Assembly: GCF_017377795.1 (NCBI RefSeq)
Contig: NZ_JAFRDR010000001.1
Coordinates: forward strand, 682,001 to 746,000
Source of the DNA: Williamsia soli
GTDB taxonomy: Bacteria; Actinomycetota; Actinomycetes; Mycobacteriales; Mycobacteriaceae
Length of the DNA stretch: 64,000 nt
Direction of reading: 5' to 3'
Part shown: piece by piece, positions 53,282-63,355 of the stretch
Layout: the number at the start of each line of letters is the position of its first letter
Numbering within the stretch: the stretch's first letter is position 1
Program-made: the position numbers and the translations under genes
The notes under the pieces: model-generated
Databases searched by the model: none
Seen by the model: the letters and a program-made list of their open reading frames with translations, nothing else
What the model was told of the DNA's origin: nothing

Positions 53282-53794
53282 TCAGCCGCGTGAGGGCTCG
53301 TTGGCCTCGTGGGGGTGCTCGGCGAGACGATCGATGGCCTCTTGGGCGATCTTCTCGGCGTCGGCTTTGCCTGCCCAGCCGCCGGGGAAGACCTCTTTGC
53401 CCGGCTCCAGGTCCTTGTAGTGCTCGAAGAAGTGGGCGATTGCCTTGAGTTCGAACTCCGGCACGTCACCGATGTCCTGGATGTGATCCCAGCGGACGTC
53501 CTTGGCGGGCACGGCCAGCAATTTGTCGTCGCCGCCTGCCTCGTCGGTCATCCGGAACATGCCGACGATGCGGGCGCGGACGATCACGCCGGGAAACACG
53601 GACTCGGGCAGCAGGACCATCGCGTCCAGGGGGTCGCCATCCTCGCCGAGGGTGCCGTCGATGAATCCGTAGTCGGCTGGATAGCCCATCGAGGTGTACA
53701 GATAGCGGTCGAGGTACACCTTTCCGGATTCATGGTCGACCTCGTACTTGTTGCGCTGTCCCTTGGGGATCTCGATGGTGACGTCGAAGTCCAC
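53282..53794 (-). CDS. ppa: Inorganic pyrophosphatase (family I)
   Basis: A 170-residue soluble Mg2+-dependent pyrophosphatase. [39 protein letters not shown] (the Asp cluster) and [13 protein letters not shown] are family signatures. The GTG start is set by AGGAGG four bases upstream. The divergent gene is dacB, an order shared with mycobacteria (Rv3628/Rv3627c, from memory). Confidence 0.96.
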   Translation of the reverse strand: MDFDVTIEIPKGQRNKYEVDHESGKVYLDRYLYTSMGYPADYGFIDGTLGEDGDPLDAMVLLPESVFPGVIVRARIVGMFRMTDEAGGDDKLLAVPAKDVRWDHIQDIGDVPEFELKAIAHFFEHYKDLEPGKEVFPGGWAGKADAEKIAQEAIDRLAEHPHEANEPSRG

Positions 53795-53912
53795 GGTGCC
53801 TCCTGGTGCGTTGTGCGTAGCCGGTCCCAAAATCGACTCAACGATACTGTGGAGACCTGGGACCGTCGCGCTCGGCGGGACCAAGATACGAAACTCTGAC
53901 CGGAGGTAATCA

Positions 53913-55286
53913 GTGGCAGGCAGTGCGCGCAGCCGCAAGGGGCTGCTGTGGACGCTGGTTCCGGTGGTGGTTCTGGTCGTGGTGGCCGCGATCGTGCTGG
54001 TGATCGCACTGCGTGTCGACCAGGACTCCGATGCCCTGCCCGAGGGTGCTGTTCCGCAGCCCTCGCCGGCTTCCCTCACCCCGCGGATCAACCCGGTGGC
54101 CGCCGATGCCCCGTCGCCGACCCCGGACGGCGTCCGTGCCGATCTGACGCAGGCGCTGGCCAACCCCGATCTCGGGCAACTATCCGGAGAGATCTCCGAC
54201 GCCGTCAGCGGTGAGACCCTGTGGTCTGCCACCCCCAACCAACCGATGGTGCCGGCGTCGACGATCAAGGTCCTCACCGCGTCTGCCGCGCTGGTGTCCT
54301 TGCCCCACGACAAACGCATCACGACGACCGTGGTTGCGGGCAAGGGCGGTCAGGTGATCCTGGTGGGTGCCGGCGACCCGACGCTGTCGGTGCAGCCCGC
54401 GGGTGAGGAGACGTTCTTCACCGACGCCCCGCGCATCAGCGACCTCGCCGAACAGATCAAGAAGGCCGGTATCAACGTCACGTCCGTGGCCGTCGACACC
54501 AGCCGGTTCAGTGGCCCGACCATGACGGAGAGCTGGGACCCGGCAGACATCGCCGGGGGCAACATCACGCCGATCGAATCGTTGATCGCCGATTCGGGCA
54601 GAGTCGAGCCCCTCGAGATCGACTCACCCCGTACCGCCACCCCCGCGGTCACGGCCGGCGCTGCCCTGGCGTCCGAGCTCGGGGTCGATGCCGCGGTGGC
54701 GCAGGCGACGGCGCCTGCCGGGGCACAGGTGATCGCGCAGGTGGAGTCGGCGCCGCTGGTCACCCGGCTCGGCGACATGATGCGGGCGAGTGACAACGTC
54801 CTCGCCGAAACCGTGTCCATCGAGATCGCCATGGCCACCGGTGGCAGGCCCACCATGGCAGGCGGAATCGATGCGGTGCGGAAAGCGTTGAGCGACTATG
54901 GGTTCAACATGAACGGGACGGTGATCGCCGACGTCAGCGGGCTGTCGGAAGACAATCGGGTTTCCGCAGGCCTACTCGACAAGGTGGTGAACGCAGGCGC
55001 AGGAACGGCGCAGCCGAAACTACGGCCACTGCTGGACATGCTGCCGGTGGCCGGAGCGACGGGCACTCTCGCCGAGCGGTTCGCGACCGAAAACCAAGCG
55101 GGAGCAGGCTGGGTCCGGGCCAAGACCGGAACCCTCACGGGCGCAAGCGCGCTGGTCGGCGTCGTGCAGACGAGAGAAGGTCGCGTGCTGAGTTTTGCCC
55201 TGATGTCCAACGGGACGTCGCCGGATGTCGCGAGACCCGCGCTCGACACGATCGCGGTGGCGCTGCGGGATTGTGGGTGCCGATGA
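53913..55286 (+). CDS. dacB: D-alanyl-D-alanine carboxypeptidase/endopeptidase (PBP4, S13 family)
   Basis: 457 residues. One N-terminal membrane anchor ([19 protein letters not shown]), then an S13 penicillin-binding domain. SxxK is S116-x-x-K119 in VPASTIKVL, SxN is in [10 protein letters not shown], and KTG in [11 protein letters not shown]. It trims peptidoglycan cross-links. The start is GTG 53913. The zinc metalloprotease gene overlaps its stop as ATGA, then tilS as GTGA. Confidence 0.92.
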   Translation: MAGSARSRKGLLWTLVPVVVLVVVAAIVLVIALRVDQDSDALPEGAVPQPSPASLTPRINPVAADAPSPTPDGVRADLTQALANPDLGQLSGEISDAVSGETLWSATPNQPMVPASTIKVLTASAALVSLPHDKRITTTVVAGKGGQVILVGAGDPTLSVQPAGEETFFTDAPRISDLAEQIKKAGINVTSVAVDTSRFSGPTMTESWDPADIAGGNITPIESLIADSGRVEPLEIDSPRTATPAVTAGAALASELGVDAAVAQATAPAGAQVIAQVESAPLVTRLGDMMRASDNVLAETVSIEIAMATGGRPTMAGGIDAVRKALSDYGFNMNGTVIADVSGLSEDNRVSAGLLDKVVNAGAGTAQPKLRPLLDMLPVAGATGTLAERFATENQAGAGWVRAKTGTLTGASALVGVVQTREGRVLSFALMSNGTSPDVARPALDTIAVALRDCGCR

Positions 55287-56299
55287 GTATCGACTGGCAG
55301 CTTGCGGCGACGATAGGTAAGAAGGTCGCCCGCCCCGGACCGGTCACCACCGGATACACGCTGACTGCAGCCCGCGAGGAGCTGGCTTCCTCCGCGGTGG
55401 CCGCGGAAGCGCCGGTCCGCGAGGTCACCGGCCTGGCGGATGGGCTGCCGGTCCCGACGGCGCGGATCCTGGACCGCGGCGGCTGGATAGAGGCGGCGAC
55501 CCGGTCGATGTCGGCGATGCTCGATGCCGATGACGAGGGCTCCAAGCCCGGCATCAGCGGTCGTCTTGCCGGGGTTCAGGCGGGCGGACTGCTGGCCTTG
55601 CTCTCCGGGGCGATTCTCGGCCAGTACGACCCGTTCACCCCGGACCCCGAGTCCGGCAACGACGGTGTGTTGATGTTGGTCACTCCCAACATCATTGCCG
55701 TCGAACGTGCGTTGCACGTGGTGCCCAGCGACTTCCGGTTGTGGGTGTGCCTGCACGAGGTGACCCACCGGGTGCAGTTCTCGGCCAATCCGTGGTTGCG
55801 CGACTACATGTCGTCGAACGTCGAGTCGCTCACCGCGGAGAACGGCGAGTCGAGCAGCGAGATGGTCGGTCGTATCAGCGCCGCCCTCAAGAACGGTCAG
55901 CAGCGCGAGAAGGGGATCGTCGGCGCGATGCAGCTGCTGCAGTCGCCCGAACAGTACGAGGCCTTCAGTCGGATGATGATGCTCGGAACGCTCCTCGAAG
56001 GGCACGCCGACCACGTCATGGATGCGGTGGGACCGGCGAAGGTCCCCACCGTCGACCGGATCCGAAGCGCCTTCGACAAACGTCGCACCCGGCCGCAGAA
56101 TCCGGTGCAGCGCGTACTGCGCGCCCTGCTCGGGATGGATGCCAAACTCGCGCAATATATTCGGGGCAAGGCATTCGTGGACGAAGTGGTGGGGACCGTG
56201 GGCATGACACGGTTCAACGCGATCTGGACCGGTCCCGAGACGATGCCGCTGCCTGCCGAGATCGAGCAGCCGCAATTGTGGATCGACCGGGTGCTGTGA
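55283..56299 (+). CDS. Zinc-dependent metalloprotease of the DUF2342/F420-associated family (Rv3626c-like)
   Basis: A 338-residue protein. The zinc motif is LWVCLHEVTHRVQF (H158, E159, H162), with EGHADHVMDAVGP as the third ligand region. Such proteins are annotated as coenzyme-F420 biosynthesis-associated or zinc-dependent metalloproteases; the substrate is unknown. It sits in the dacB-tilS unit, overlapping both, as in mycobacteria. Confidence 0.86.
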   Translation: MSIDWQLAATIGKKVARPGPVTTGYTLTAAREELASSAVAAEAPVREVTGLADGLPVPTARILDRGGWIEAATRSMSAMLDADDEGSKPGISGRLAGVQAGGLLALLSGAILGQYDPFTPDPESGNDGVLMLVTPNIIAVERALHVVPSDFRLWVCLHEVTHRVQFSANPWLRDYMSSNVESLTAENGESSSEMVGRISAALKNGQQREKGIVGAMQLLQSPEQYEAFSRMMMLGTLLEGHADHVMDAVGPAKVPTVDRIRSAFDKRRTRPQNPVQRVLRALLGMDAKLAQYIRGKAFVDEVVGTVGMTRFNAIWTGPETMPLPAEIEQPQLWIDRVL

Positions 56300-57246
56300 A
56301 CTCTGCTGCGGTCGCCGAGATCACCGGCGCCGTGGCCGATTTTGCCGAACGATATCTTGTGAGCACCGAGGTCTGCGTCGCGCTGTCCGGTGGTGCCGAC
56401 TCGCTGGCGTTGACCGCCGCGGCAATCCGCTCGGGTCTCGGTGTCCGGGCGTTGATCGTCGATCACGGGCTGCAACCCGGTTCCGCGGAGGTGGCCGAAC
56501 GCACGGCGCTCGCCGCGACCGGACTCGGGGCACACCCGCGGGTGCTGCGGGTCGAGGTGGGTCGCAGCGGTGGACCTGAGGCAGCGGCCCGGGCTGCGCG
56601 CTACCAGGCTCTGGACGGGGCTCGAGACGGCTTGCCGGTGCTGATCGGACACACGCTCGACGATCAGGCCGAGACCGTCCTCCTGGGTTTGGCGCGCGGA
56701 TCGGGGGCGCGTTCCATCGCCGGGATGCGGCCGTGGACGGCGCCGCTGGGCAGGCCGTTGCTGACGATCAGGCGGGCAGCCACCCGCGCCGCCTGCGCCG
56801 ATCTCGGCCTGTCGCCGCATGACGATCCGCACAACGCCGACCCGCGGTTCACCCGGGTACGGCTACGCGCCGAGGTGTTGCCGCTGCTCGAAGACGTCTT
56901 GCAGGGGGGAGTCGCGCAGGCGTTGGCCCGTACGGCCGAACAGTTACGTGATGATCTCGACGTCGTCGAGCACGTCACCGACCAGCACAGCGCGTCGATC
57001 GCGGGCGCCAGCGTCGCGTGTGCTGACCTGGCGACGCTGGCGCCGGCGATCCGCTCGCGCCTGTTGCGGCGGTGGCTGCTCCAGCAGGGAGCGACCGAGC
57101 CGACGGAGACTGTCGTCAGGGCGGTCGGAGCGTTGGTGACCGGGTGGCGCGGGCAGGGGCCGGTCGCCGTCGGCGGGGCCCACGATCACCGCCTGGAGAT
57201 AGCAAGACGCGACGCTCGACTGGTCGTCGAGCGCCGCGTGCGCTGA
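56296..57246 (+). CDS. tilS: tRNA(Ile)-lysidine synthase
   Basis: 316 residues. The PP-loop motif is ALSGGADSLALTAAA (31-36 SGGADS). It converts cytidine-34 of the CAU anticodon to lysidine, so that the tRNA reads AUA. GHTLDDQAETVLLGLARGSG follows, and the C-terminal domain is of the short actinobacterial form. It overlaps the metalloprotease (GTGA). Confidence 0.93.
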   Translation: MNSAAVAEITGAVADFAERYLVSTEVCVALSGGADSLALTAAAIRSGLGVRALIVDHGLQPGSAEVAERTALAATGLGAHPRVLRVEVGRSGGPEAAARAARYQALDGARDGLPVLIGHTLDDQAETVLLGLARGSGARSIAGMRPWTAPLGRPLLTIRRAATRAACADLGLSPHDDPHNADPRFTRVRLRAEVLPLLEDVLQGGVAQALARTAEQLRDDLDVVEHVTDQHSASIAGASVACADLATLAPAIRSRLLRRWLLQQGATEPTETVVRAVGALVTGWRGQGPVAVGGAHDHRLEIARRDARLVVERRVR

Positions 57247-57263
57247 GGTCGTGTCGCTCTGCC

Positions 57264-57911
57264 TCAGCTCGCCTTCGGGGGAACGAACGGCGAGCTGATG
57301 GTGTTGAAGTACTGGATCGCGGCTCCGACGAGCGTTGGCCCACCGGCCACGATCGTTCCGACGACCCCGCCGATTCCGGCGCCGGTCACGAGGCCCGGGA
57401 GGCACAACGGAAGGCTAACGACACACCCGATTCCGGCTCCGATGATCGTCCCGATGAGACCGCCTACGGTGACAGCCACGCTCACGTAGGTTCCAAGGGT
57501 CTGCAGGGCCTGCAGATCTCGCTCTTCCCGCGTCCGGGGACCGTCCGCGACCTGCTTGCGGATGCTGTCGCTGACATCGACCTTGGTTGCGCTGGCCGCG
57601 TCGCGAACCGGGGTCAGGGTCGCAGTGTTGCCGGTGATGTCGGCGATGATGGGGAACTGCTGGTCTTCGAGGTTGTAGAGCAGCGGGATCGAGGCAGCGA
57701 CGTTGCCCGCGGCATCGACGATCTCGAACTGGTTGCCCGACGTGCGGAGGGATCCGAGGTCAGTTTCGAAGACGACGTGGTCGCCCACGACGTCTGCGGT
57801 GTAACCGATGTCGGCTGATGGTGGCGCAGCATTCGCCGGTGCCGCTGTCACAAGGCCTGCGACCGTCGCCGCAGTGGCGAAGATCGCGATCAATCCGGTT
57901 CTGATTTTCAT
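57264..57911 (-). CDS. Secreted protein with glycine-rich hydrophobic C-terminus
   Basis: 215 residues. Sec signal (MKIRTGLIAIFATAATVAGL, cut likely after APANA), a beta-type middle domain, and a C-terminal hydrophobic glycine-rich region (VGGLIGTIIGAGIGCVV, VTGAGIGGVVGTIVAGG) with the look of a glycine zipper. Two cysteines flank the latter. I recognise no named family with confidence. It lies between tilS and hpt, against the direction of both, where mycobacteria have no gene (from memory). Probably an addition to this genome or lineage. Confidence 0.72.
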   Translation of the reverse strand: MKIRTGLIAIFATAATVAGLVTAAPANAAPPSADIGYTADVVGDHVVFETDLGSLRTSGNQFEIVDAAGNVAASIPLLYNLEDQQFPIIADITGNTATLTPVRDAASATKVDVSDSIRKQVADGPRTREERDLQALQTLGTYVSVAVTVGGLIGTIIGAGIGCVVSLPLCLPGLVTGAGIGGVVGTIVAGGPTLVGAAIQYFNTISSPFVPPKAS

Positions 57912-58197
57912 TCGTATCCCTGAGTTCGTGGGCGCTCATCTACCCGGTTCGTGTCTTCCCCCCACGCGCCCCGATCCGGTCTTTCCGCCTCGTTCGACCT
58001 GGTTGGTCGATCGCCCCGAACTGCGTCTGGATTCGGCCCGTGGAACTGTGCGTGTACTGCCTGCGTCTCAAGCCAGATCAGTAAAACAGAATTGACCTTC
58101 AAGCTCATACTTTTCCAATAACTTCATTCGGTCGATGGATCAGACGGCGCATCCACGCGGTGCCCGTCGATGGGGTTGAGGCATGATGAGGTGCGTG

Positions 58198-58761
58198 ATG
58201 CAGCAGCGCGACCCATATGGCAACGACATAGAAGCGATTGTGGTCACCGAGGAGCAGATCTCGGCACGGATCGCTGAACTCGCGCAGACCGTGGGGGAGC
58301 GATATCGCGACGCTCCCGACGACCTGGTGCTGATCGGAGTTCTCAAGGGTGCGGTGATGTTCATGACGGACTTCGCGCGGGCCCTGCCCATCCCGTCGCA
58401 GCTGGAATTCATGGCGGTGAGCTCGTATGGGTCGTCGACGTCTTCGTCGGGTGTGGTCCGGATCCTCAAGGACCTCGATCGCGACATCCACGACCGCGAC
58501 GTCGTCATCGTCGAAGACATCATCGACTCGGGTCTCACCTTGTCCTGGTTGATCAAGAACCTGCGGACGCGGCACCCACGGTCGCTCGAGGTGTGCACCC
58601 TGCTGCGCAAACCGGACGCGATCCGCGTCGATGTGCAGGTGAAGGACGTCGGCTTCGACATCCCCAACGAGTTCGTCGTGGGATACGGCCTCGACTACGC
58701 GGAGCGGTATCGCGACCTGCCGTACGTCGGCCGGCTGCACCCGCAGGTCTACACGGACTGA
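58198..58761 (+). CDS. hpt: Hypoxanthine-guanine phosphoribosyltransferase
   Basis: A 187-residue salvage enzyme. The PRPP motif [17 protein letters not shown] is near the middle, and [17 protein letters not shown] and [17 protein letters not shown] are signatures. Several ATGs open the frame (58183, 58186, 58198); 58198 follows GATGAGG by 6 nt. In the 286 bp upstream, TTGACC (58092) is a possible -35. The amidase follows at 11 nt. Confidence 0.95.
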   Translation: MQQRDPYGNDIEAIVVTEEQISARIAELAQTVGERYRDAPDDLVLIGVLKGAVMFMTDFARALPIPSQLEFMAVSSYGSSTSSSGVVRILKDLDRDIHDRDVVIVEDIIDSGLTLSWLIKNLRTRHPRSLEVCTLLRKPDAIRVDVQVKDVGFDIPNEFVVGYGLDYAERYRDLPYVGRLHPQVYTD

Positions 58762-58772
58762 GGGCACGCACT

Positions 58773-60134
58773 GTGACCGCCGTCGAGATCGCCACGAGAG
58801 TACGCGCCGGGCAACTGGATCCGGTTGCGGTGACCAGGGAATCGCTGGAACGGATCGCACAGCGTGACGGTGCGATCGGGGCCTTTGTAAAGGTCCGTGA
58901 GGACAAGGCGGTTGCCGAGGCGGAGCTCCTCACCGCCCATCCGGATCTGGCGAAGCTGCCGCTGGCAGGTGTGCCGGTCGCCATCAAGGACAACGTCCCC
59001 GTCGCCGGCGAACCGATGACGATCGGATCCGAAGCGACGTCGCGGGCGCCCCAGCTCAGCGATCACACCGTTGTTCGCCGATTGCGCGCCGCCGGTGCGG
59101 TGGTGGTCGGCCTGACCGCGGTCCCGGAGATGTGTATGTGGGGCACCACGGACAACCCGGCCGTCACCACACGAAACCCCTGGAACGAGCAGCGAACCCC
59201 TGGTGGGTCGTCCGGTGGATCGGCGGCAGCGGTCGCCAGCGGCCAGGTGGTGCTGGCCCACGGGAACGATGGTCTCGGCTCGATCCGGATCCCCGCCGCA
59301 GATTGTGGTCTGTTCGGGATCAAACCCGGCTTGGGTGTGGTGCCGTCGGAGTTCGGCGGCAACGGCTGGTTCAACATGAGCGAGAACGGGCCGCTGGCGA
59401 CCACCGTCGCCGACGCAGCGCTGATGCTGGGTGTGATGGCCGACGATCTCGAGCTGGCGCGCGCCGGTGCCGACGCCGATCCCGGAAATCTGAGAATCGT
59501 TGTCGCAGAAAACTTCCCGCTGGCGGTGGGCAAGGCCGACAAACACTGGGCCCAGGCGCAGGCCAGTTGTAGCGGGGTGCTGGCGAACCTGGGACACCGC
59601 GTCCCGCACGCAGACCTGCCGTACCCGACCAATCCGGCTCCGTTGCTGTTCCGATGGTTCGCGGGCGCGGCGGCGGATGCGGACAGCATCGCCGAAGCAG
59701 GCGGTGACCTCGCCAAACTGCAGCGGCGCAGCAAGACCCACACGGCTCTGGGCCGGGCCGTCAGCCGATTCGATCTGGTCCACGACGTGCAGGTGAGCAC
59801 GGTGGAGCAGAAGGTGCTCGCCTATCTCGATCGCAACAAGGCTGATCTGCTGCTCACTCCGACTCTGGCCGCCCCGCCCTTGAAGGCCGCGCGGTGGAGC
59901 GCCAAGGGTTGGGCGTCGAACATCTGGGCCAACGTCAACTACGCGCCGTACGCCGGACTGTTCAATCTGCTCGGCTGGCCCGCGATGTCGGTCCCATTCG
60001 GCGTCCATCCCGTCTCTCGAACGCCGCTGGCGGTGCAGTTCGCCGGCCGGCCCGGGTCGGAAGCGCTGTTGTTGAAGCTCGCCGCGCAGCTCGAGGTCGC
60101 CCGTCCGTGGCAAAGAGTCGCGCCCGGTTACTGA
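58773..60134 (+). CDS. Amidase (amidase-signature family)
   Basis: 453 residues. The Ser-cisSer-Lys triad region is visible: GVPVAIKDNVPVAG (Lys), TPGGSSGGSAAAVASGQ and GSIRIPAADCGLFGIKPG (Ser/Ser). It hydrolyses an amide; the substrate is unknown. The GTG start is 11 nt after hpt. A long hairpin follows. Confidence 0.9.
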   Translation: MTAVEIATRVRAGQLDPVAVTRESLERIAQRDGAIGAFVKVREDKAVAEAELLTAHPDLAKLPLAGVPVAIKDNVPVAGEPMTIGSEATSRAPQLSDHTVVRRLRAAGAVVVGLTAVPEMCMWGTTDNPAVTTRNPWNEQRTPGGSSGGSAAAVASGQVVLAHGNDGLGSIRIPAADCGLFGIKPGLGVVPSEFGGNGWFNMSENGPLATTVADAALMLGVMADDLELARAGADADPGNLRIVVAENFPLAVGKADKHWAQAQASCSGVLANLGHRVPHADLPYPTNPAPLLFRWFAGAAADADSIAEAGGDLAKLQRRSKTHTALGRAVSRFDLVHDVQVSTVEQKVLAYLDRNKADLLLTPTLAAPPLKAARWSAKGWASNIWANVNYAPYAGLFNLLGWPAMSVPFGVHPVSRTPLAVQFAGRPGSEALLLKLAAQLEVARPWQRVAPGY

Positions 60135-60141
60135 GCCTCCT

Positions 60142-60199
60142 GCTCACAGAACTGCGCTTTGCTCGTGAAGTTCCACGAGCAGGGCGCAGGAAAGTGAGC
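60142..60199. terminator. Long imperfect palindrome after the amidase
   Basis: Outer GCTCAC/GTGAGC and inner CTGCGC...GCTCGTG with CACGAGC...GCGCAG pair across 58 bp. Two internal mismatches. It begins 8 bp after the amidase stop, upstream of ftsH. Confidence 0.65.
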
Positions 60200-60346
60200 G
60201 AAGTCTAAATTCTGCCGGGAGGGAACGCTCGACCACGACGAATCGTTGACGGGTAGCCTGATGATTCAGACATCCCGACTGGAAGGACGCGCCGAGATCA
60301 CAGCGAGGGCCACAGTGTGGCCGTCGGGATCGGCTGACACACCTCA

Positions 60347-62731
60347 ATGAACCGCAAGACTGTCTTTCGCAACCTGGCGATCGTCGCCGTAATCGTGCTG
60401 GCGATCTGGGGTTGGACCGTGCTCCGCGACGGCAACCGTGACTACAAGGCCGTCGACACCTCGGTGGCGATGACCCAGCTCAACATCAAGAACGTCGACG
60501 AGGTGCAGATCGACGACCGTGAGCAGACGCTCCGGATGACGTTGAAAGACGCCGTCAACGGCGACAAGAAGATCTCCTCGAAGTACCCGGCGCAGACCAC
60601 CGAAGAGGTCTTCGATCGTGTGGACGCCTCGGGAGCCGTCTATCAGACGAACGTCAACAAAGAGTCGTTCCTGATGCAGATGCTGATCTTCATCCTGCCG
60701 CTAATCCTGCTCTTCGGACTGTTCTTCTTCGTGATGAGCCGGATGCAGGGTGGTGGCAAGGGCGGGGTCATGGGCTTCGGCAAGTCCAAGGCGAAAGAGC
60801 TCAACAAGGACATGCCGTCCACCACCTTCGCGGACGTCGCAGGCGCGGACGAGGCTGTGGAAGAACTCTTCGAGATCAAGGACTTCCTGCAGAACCCCGC
60901 CCGCTACCAGGCCCTCGGCGCCAAGATCCCCAAGGGCGTCCTGCTGTTCGGTCCTCCCGGTACGGGTAAGACCCTGCTGGCCCGCGCTGTGGCCGGCGAG
61001 GCCGGAGTGCCGTTCTTCACCATCTCCGGCTCGGATTTCGTCGAGATGTTCGTCGGTGTGGGTGCCTCGCGTGTGCGCGACATGTTCGAGCAGGCCAAGA
61101 AGAACAGTCCTTGCATCATCTTCGTCGACGAGATCGACGCCGTCGGTCGCCAGCGCGGTGCCGGCCTCGGTGGTGGTCACGACGAGCGCGAGCAGACCCT
61201 CAACCAGCTCCTCGTCGAGATGGACGGCTTCGGTGAGCGTTCGGGTGTCATCCTCATCGCAGCGACCAACCGCCCCGACATCCTCGACCCCGCGCTGCTG
61301 CGCCCGGGCCGTTTCGACCGGCAGATCCCGGTCGGCAACCCCGACATCGCAGGCCGTAAGGCGATACTGAACGTCCACGCGCAGGGCAAGCCCATCGACG
61401 CCGACGCCGACCTCGACGGTCTGGCCAAGCGCACCCCGGGCATGTCCGGAGCGGACCTTGCCAACGTCATCAACGAAGCCGCTCTCCTCGCGGCCCGCGA
61501 GAACCGCACCTCCATCACCGCCGAACTCCTCGAGGAGTCCGTCGACCGCGTGGTGGGTGGTCCGCGCCGCAAGAGCCGGATCATCAGCGAGCACGAGAAG
61601 AAGATCGTCGCCTATCACGAGGGTGGGCACACGCTCGCCGCGTGGGCGATGCCCGATCTCGACCCCATCTACAAGGTCACGATCTTGGCTCGTGGACGTA
61701 CCGGCGGTCATGCGCTGGCAGTCCCCGAGCAGGACAAAGATCTGATGACCCGCTCGGAGATGATCGCTCGCCTGGTGATGGCCATGGGTGGCCGTGCCGC
61801 CGAAGAACTGGTCTTCCACGAGCCAACCACCGGCGCCTCCTCCGACATCGACCAGGCGACCAAGATCGCTCGGGCGATGGTCACCGAGTACGGCATGAGC
61901 GCGCGCCTCGGTGCTGTTCGCTACGGCCAGGAACAAGGCGACCCGTTCCTCGGCCGCTCGATGGGAGCGCACTCGGACTACTCGGCCGAGATCGCCGGGG
62001 AAATCGACGACGAGGTGCGCCGACTGATCGAGGCCGCGCACACCGAGGCATGGGCGATCCTGACCGAGTACCGCGACATCCTCGATGTCCTGGCCACCCA
62101 GTTGCTCGAACGCGAGACCCTGACGCGTAAGGATCTCGAGAAGATCTTCGACAAGGTGGAGAAGCGTCCGCGGATCACCACGTTCAACGAGTTCGGCGAG
62201 CGCACCCCCAGCGACAAGCCTCCGGTGAAGACCCCGGGCGAGCTGGCGAAGGAGCGGGGCGAGCCATGGCCACCCGAGCCGCCGCGGTCGCCGGAGCTCG
62301 CCAAGGTCGGTCCGCATGCGCAGCCGGGACCCGGCGAGTTGCCGGGACAGCAATACCCGCCCCAGACCCCGTATCCGCAGCATCAAGGGACACCGCAACA
62401 GGGCGGCGCACCGGGCGGAACCCGACCCGACTACGGCGCTCCCGCGGGCTGGTCGGCGCCCGGGTGGCCTCCCACCGGGGGTGGGCCCAACGGAGCCGGC
62501 AGCAATGGCGCGCCCCAGAACGGTGCTGTCCAGAATGGTGGCTACCAGAACGGCGGCCATCAGAACGGCGGCTACCAGAACGGTGGCTATCAGAACGGTG
62601 GACAGCCGCCGACCAACCCCTACGGTCAGCCCGGTAGTCCCTATGGGCAGCCACCGACGAATGGCCATCACAACGACGGTCATGATGGTCACAACGGCCA
62701 GCCGCCCTCGAACGGACAGAACGGACATTGA
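60347..62731 (+). CDS. ftsH: ATP-dependent zinc metalloprotease FtsH
   Basis: 794 residues, membrane anchored (segments about 9-24 and 110-131). AAA domain: Walker [10 protein letters not shown] (201-209), Walker [31 protein letters not shown]. The protease site is HEGGH (H424, E425, H428) followed later by D in [12 protein letters not shown]. It degrades damaged or unassembled membrane proteins. The last about 150 residues are a proline/glutamine/asparagine/glycine-rich tail with QNGGY repeats. The folE start overlaps the stop (TTGA). Confidence 0.96.
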   Translation: MNRKTVFRNLAIVAVIVLAIWGWTVLRDGNRDYKAVDTSVAMTQLNIKNVDEVQIDDREQTLRMTLKDAVNGDKKISSKYPAQTTEEVFDRVDASGAVYQTNVNKESFLMQMLIFILPLILLFGLFFFVMSRMQGGGKGGVMGFGKSKAKELNKDMPSTTFADVAGADEAVEELFEIKDFLQNPARYQALGAKIPKGVLLFGPPGTGKTLLARAVAGEAGVPFFTISGSDFVEMFVGVGASRVRDMFEQAKKNSPCIIFVDEIDAVGRQRGAGLGGGHDEREQTLNQLLVEMDGFGERSGVILIAATNRPDILDPALLRPGRFDRQIPVGNPDIAGRKAILNVHAQGKPIDADADLDGLAKRTPGMSGADLANVINEAALLAARENRTSITAELLEESVDRVVGGPRRKSRIISEHEKKIVAYHEGGHTLAAWAMPDLDPIYKVTILARGRTGGHALAVPEQDKDLMTRSEMIARLVMAMGGRAAEELVFHEPTTGASSDIDQATKIARAMVTEYGMSARLGAVRYGQEQGDPFLGRSMGAHSDYSAEIAGEIDDEVRRLIEAAHTEAWAILTEYRDILDVLATQLLERETLTRKDLEKIFDKVEKRPRITTFNEFGERTPSDKPPVKTPGELAKERGEPWPPEPPRSPELAKVGPHAQPGPGELPGQQYPPQTPYPQHQGTPQQGGAPGGTRPDYGAPAGWSAPGWPPTGGGPNGAGSNGAPQNGAVQNGGYQNGGHQNGGYQNGGYQNGGQPPTNPYGQPGSPYGQPPTNGHHNDGHDGHNGQPPSNGQNGH
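62531..62605 (+). repeat. 15-bp tandem repeat in the ftsH tail
   Basis: Five 15-bp units beginning CAGAAYGG encode [25 protein letters not shown]. Confidence 0.9.
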
Positions 62732-63330
62732 CGTCTCGCGAAAACCTGACCGCCATCAATCCCTTCGACGCCGATCGTGCCGAGCGTGCTGTGCGCGAGC
62801 TGCTCATCGCGGTCGGGGAGGATCCTGATCGCGACGGGCTCAAAGAAACCCCGGCTCGCGTGGCCAGGGCGTATCAGGAAATGTTCGGCGGACTGCATTC
62901 GGACCCGGACGAGGTCCTCGCGACCACCTTCGACGTCGGTCACGACGAGTTGGTGCTCGTGAAGGACATTCCGATGTACTCCACCTGTGAGCACCATCTG
63001 GTCTCGTTCCACGGGGTCGCGCACGTCGGGTACATCCCGGGCGCCAGCGGACAGGTGACCGGGCTGTCCAAGCTGGCCCGCGTCGTCGATCTGTACGCGC
63101 GCCGACCCCAGGTCCAGGAACGGCTGACCACGCAGATCGCCGATGCGCTCGTCCGCAAACTCGATCCTCGCGGCGTGATCGTGGTGATCGAGGCGGAGCA
63201 TCTCTGCATGGCGATGCGAGGCATCCGCAAGCCCGGCGCGTCCACCACGACCTCCGCGGTTCGCGGGCAGTTCAAGACCAGCGCGGTCTCACGCGGTGAA
63301 GCCCTGGATTTGATCTCTCGACGGAGTTGA
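62728..63330 (+). CDS. folE: GTP cyclohydrolase I
   Basis: 200 residues, the first enzyme of folate synthesis (GTP to dihydroneopterin triphosphate). Zinc ligands C87 and H90 in [13 protein letters not shown], and a later cysteine in [10 protein letters not shown]. GRxxVPxxxLxRIV-type segment is [22 protein letters not shown] start overlaps the ftsH stop (TTGA). folP follows 25 nt later. Confidence 0.95.
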   Translation: MTSRENLTAINPFDADRAERAVRELLIAVGEDPDRDGLKETPARVARAYQEMFGGLHSDPDEVLATTFDVGHDELVLVKDIPMYSTCEHHLVSFHGVAHVGYIPGASGQVTGLSKLARVVDLYARRPQVQERLTTQIADALVRKLDPRGVIVVIEAEHLCMAMRGIRKPGASTTTSAVRGQFKTSAVSRGEALDLISRRS

Positions 63331-63355
63331 TTTCCGTAGGGGAGGGGCTGACGAC

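Noticed and set aside
57912-58197. tRNA or small RNA gene in the 286-bp gap before hpt
   Set aside because: No cloverleaf or strong hairpin found; only a possible -35 (TTGACC) seen.
62531-62605. 15-bp ftsH repeat as CRISPR
   Set aside because: Contiguous, in frame and coding.
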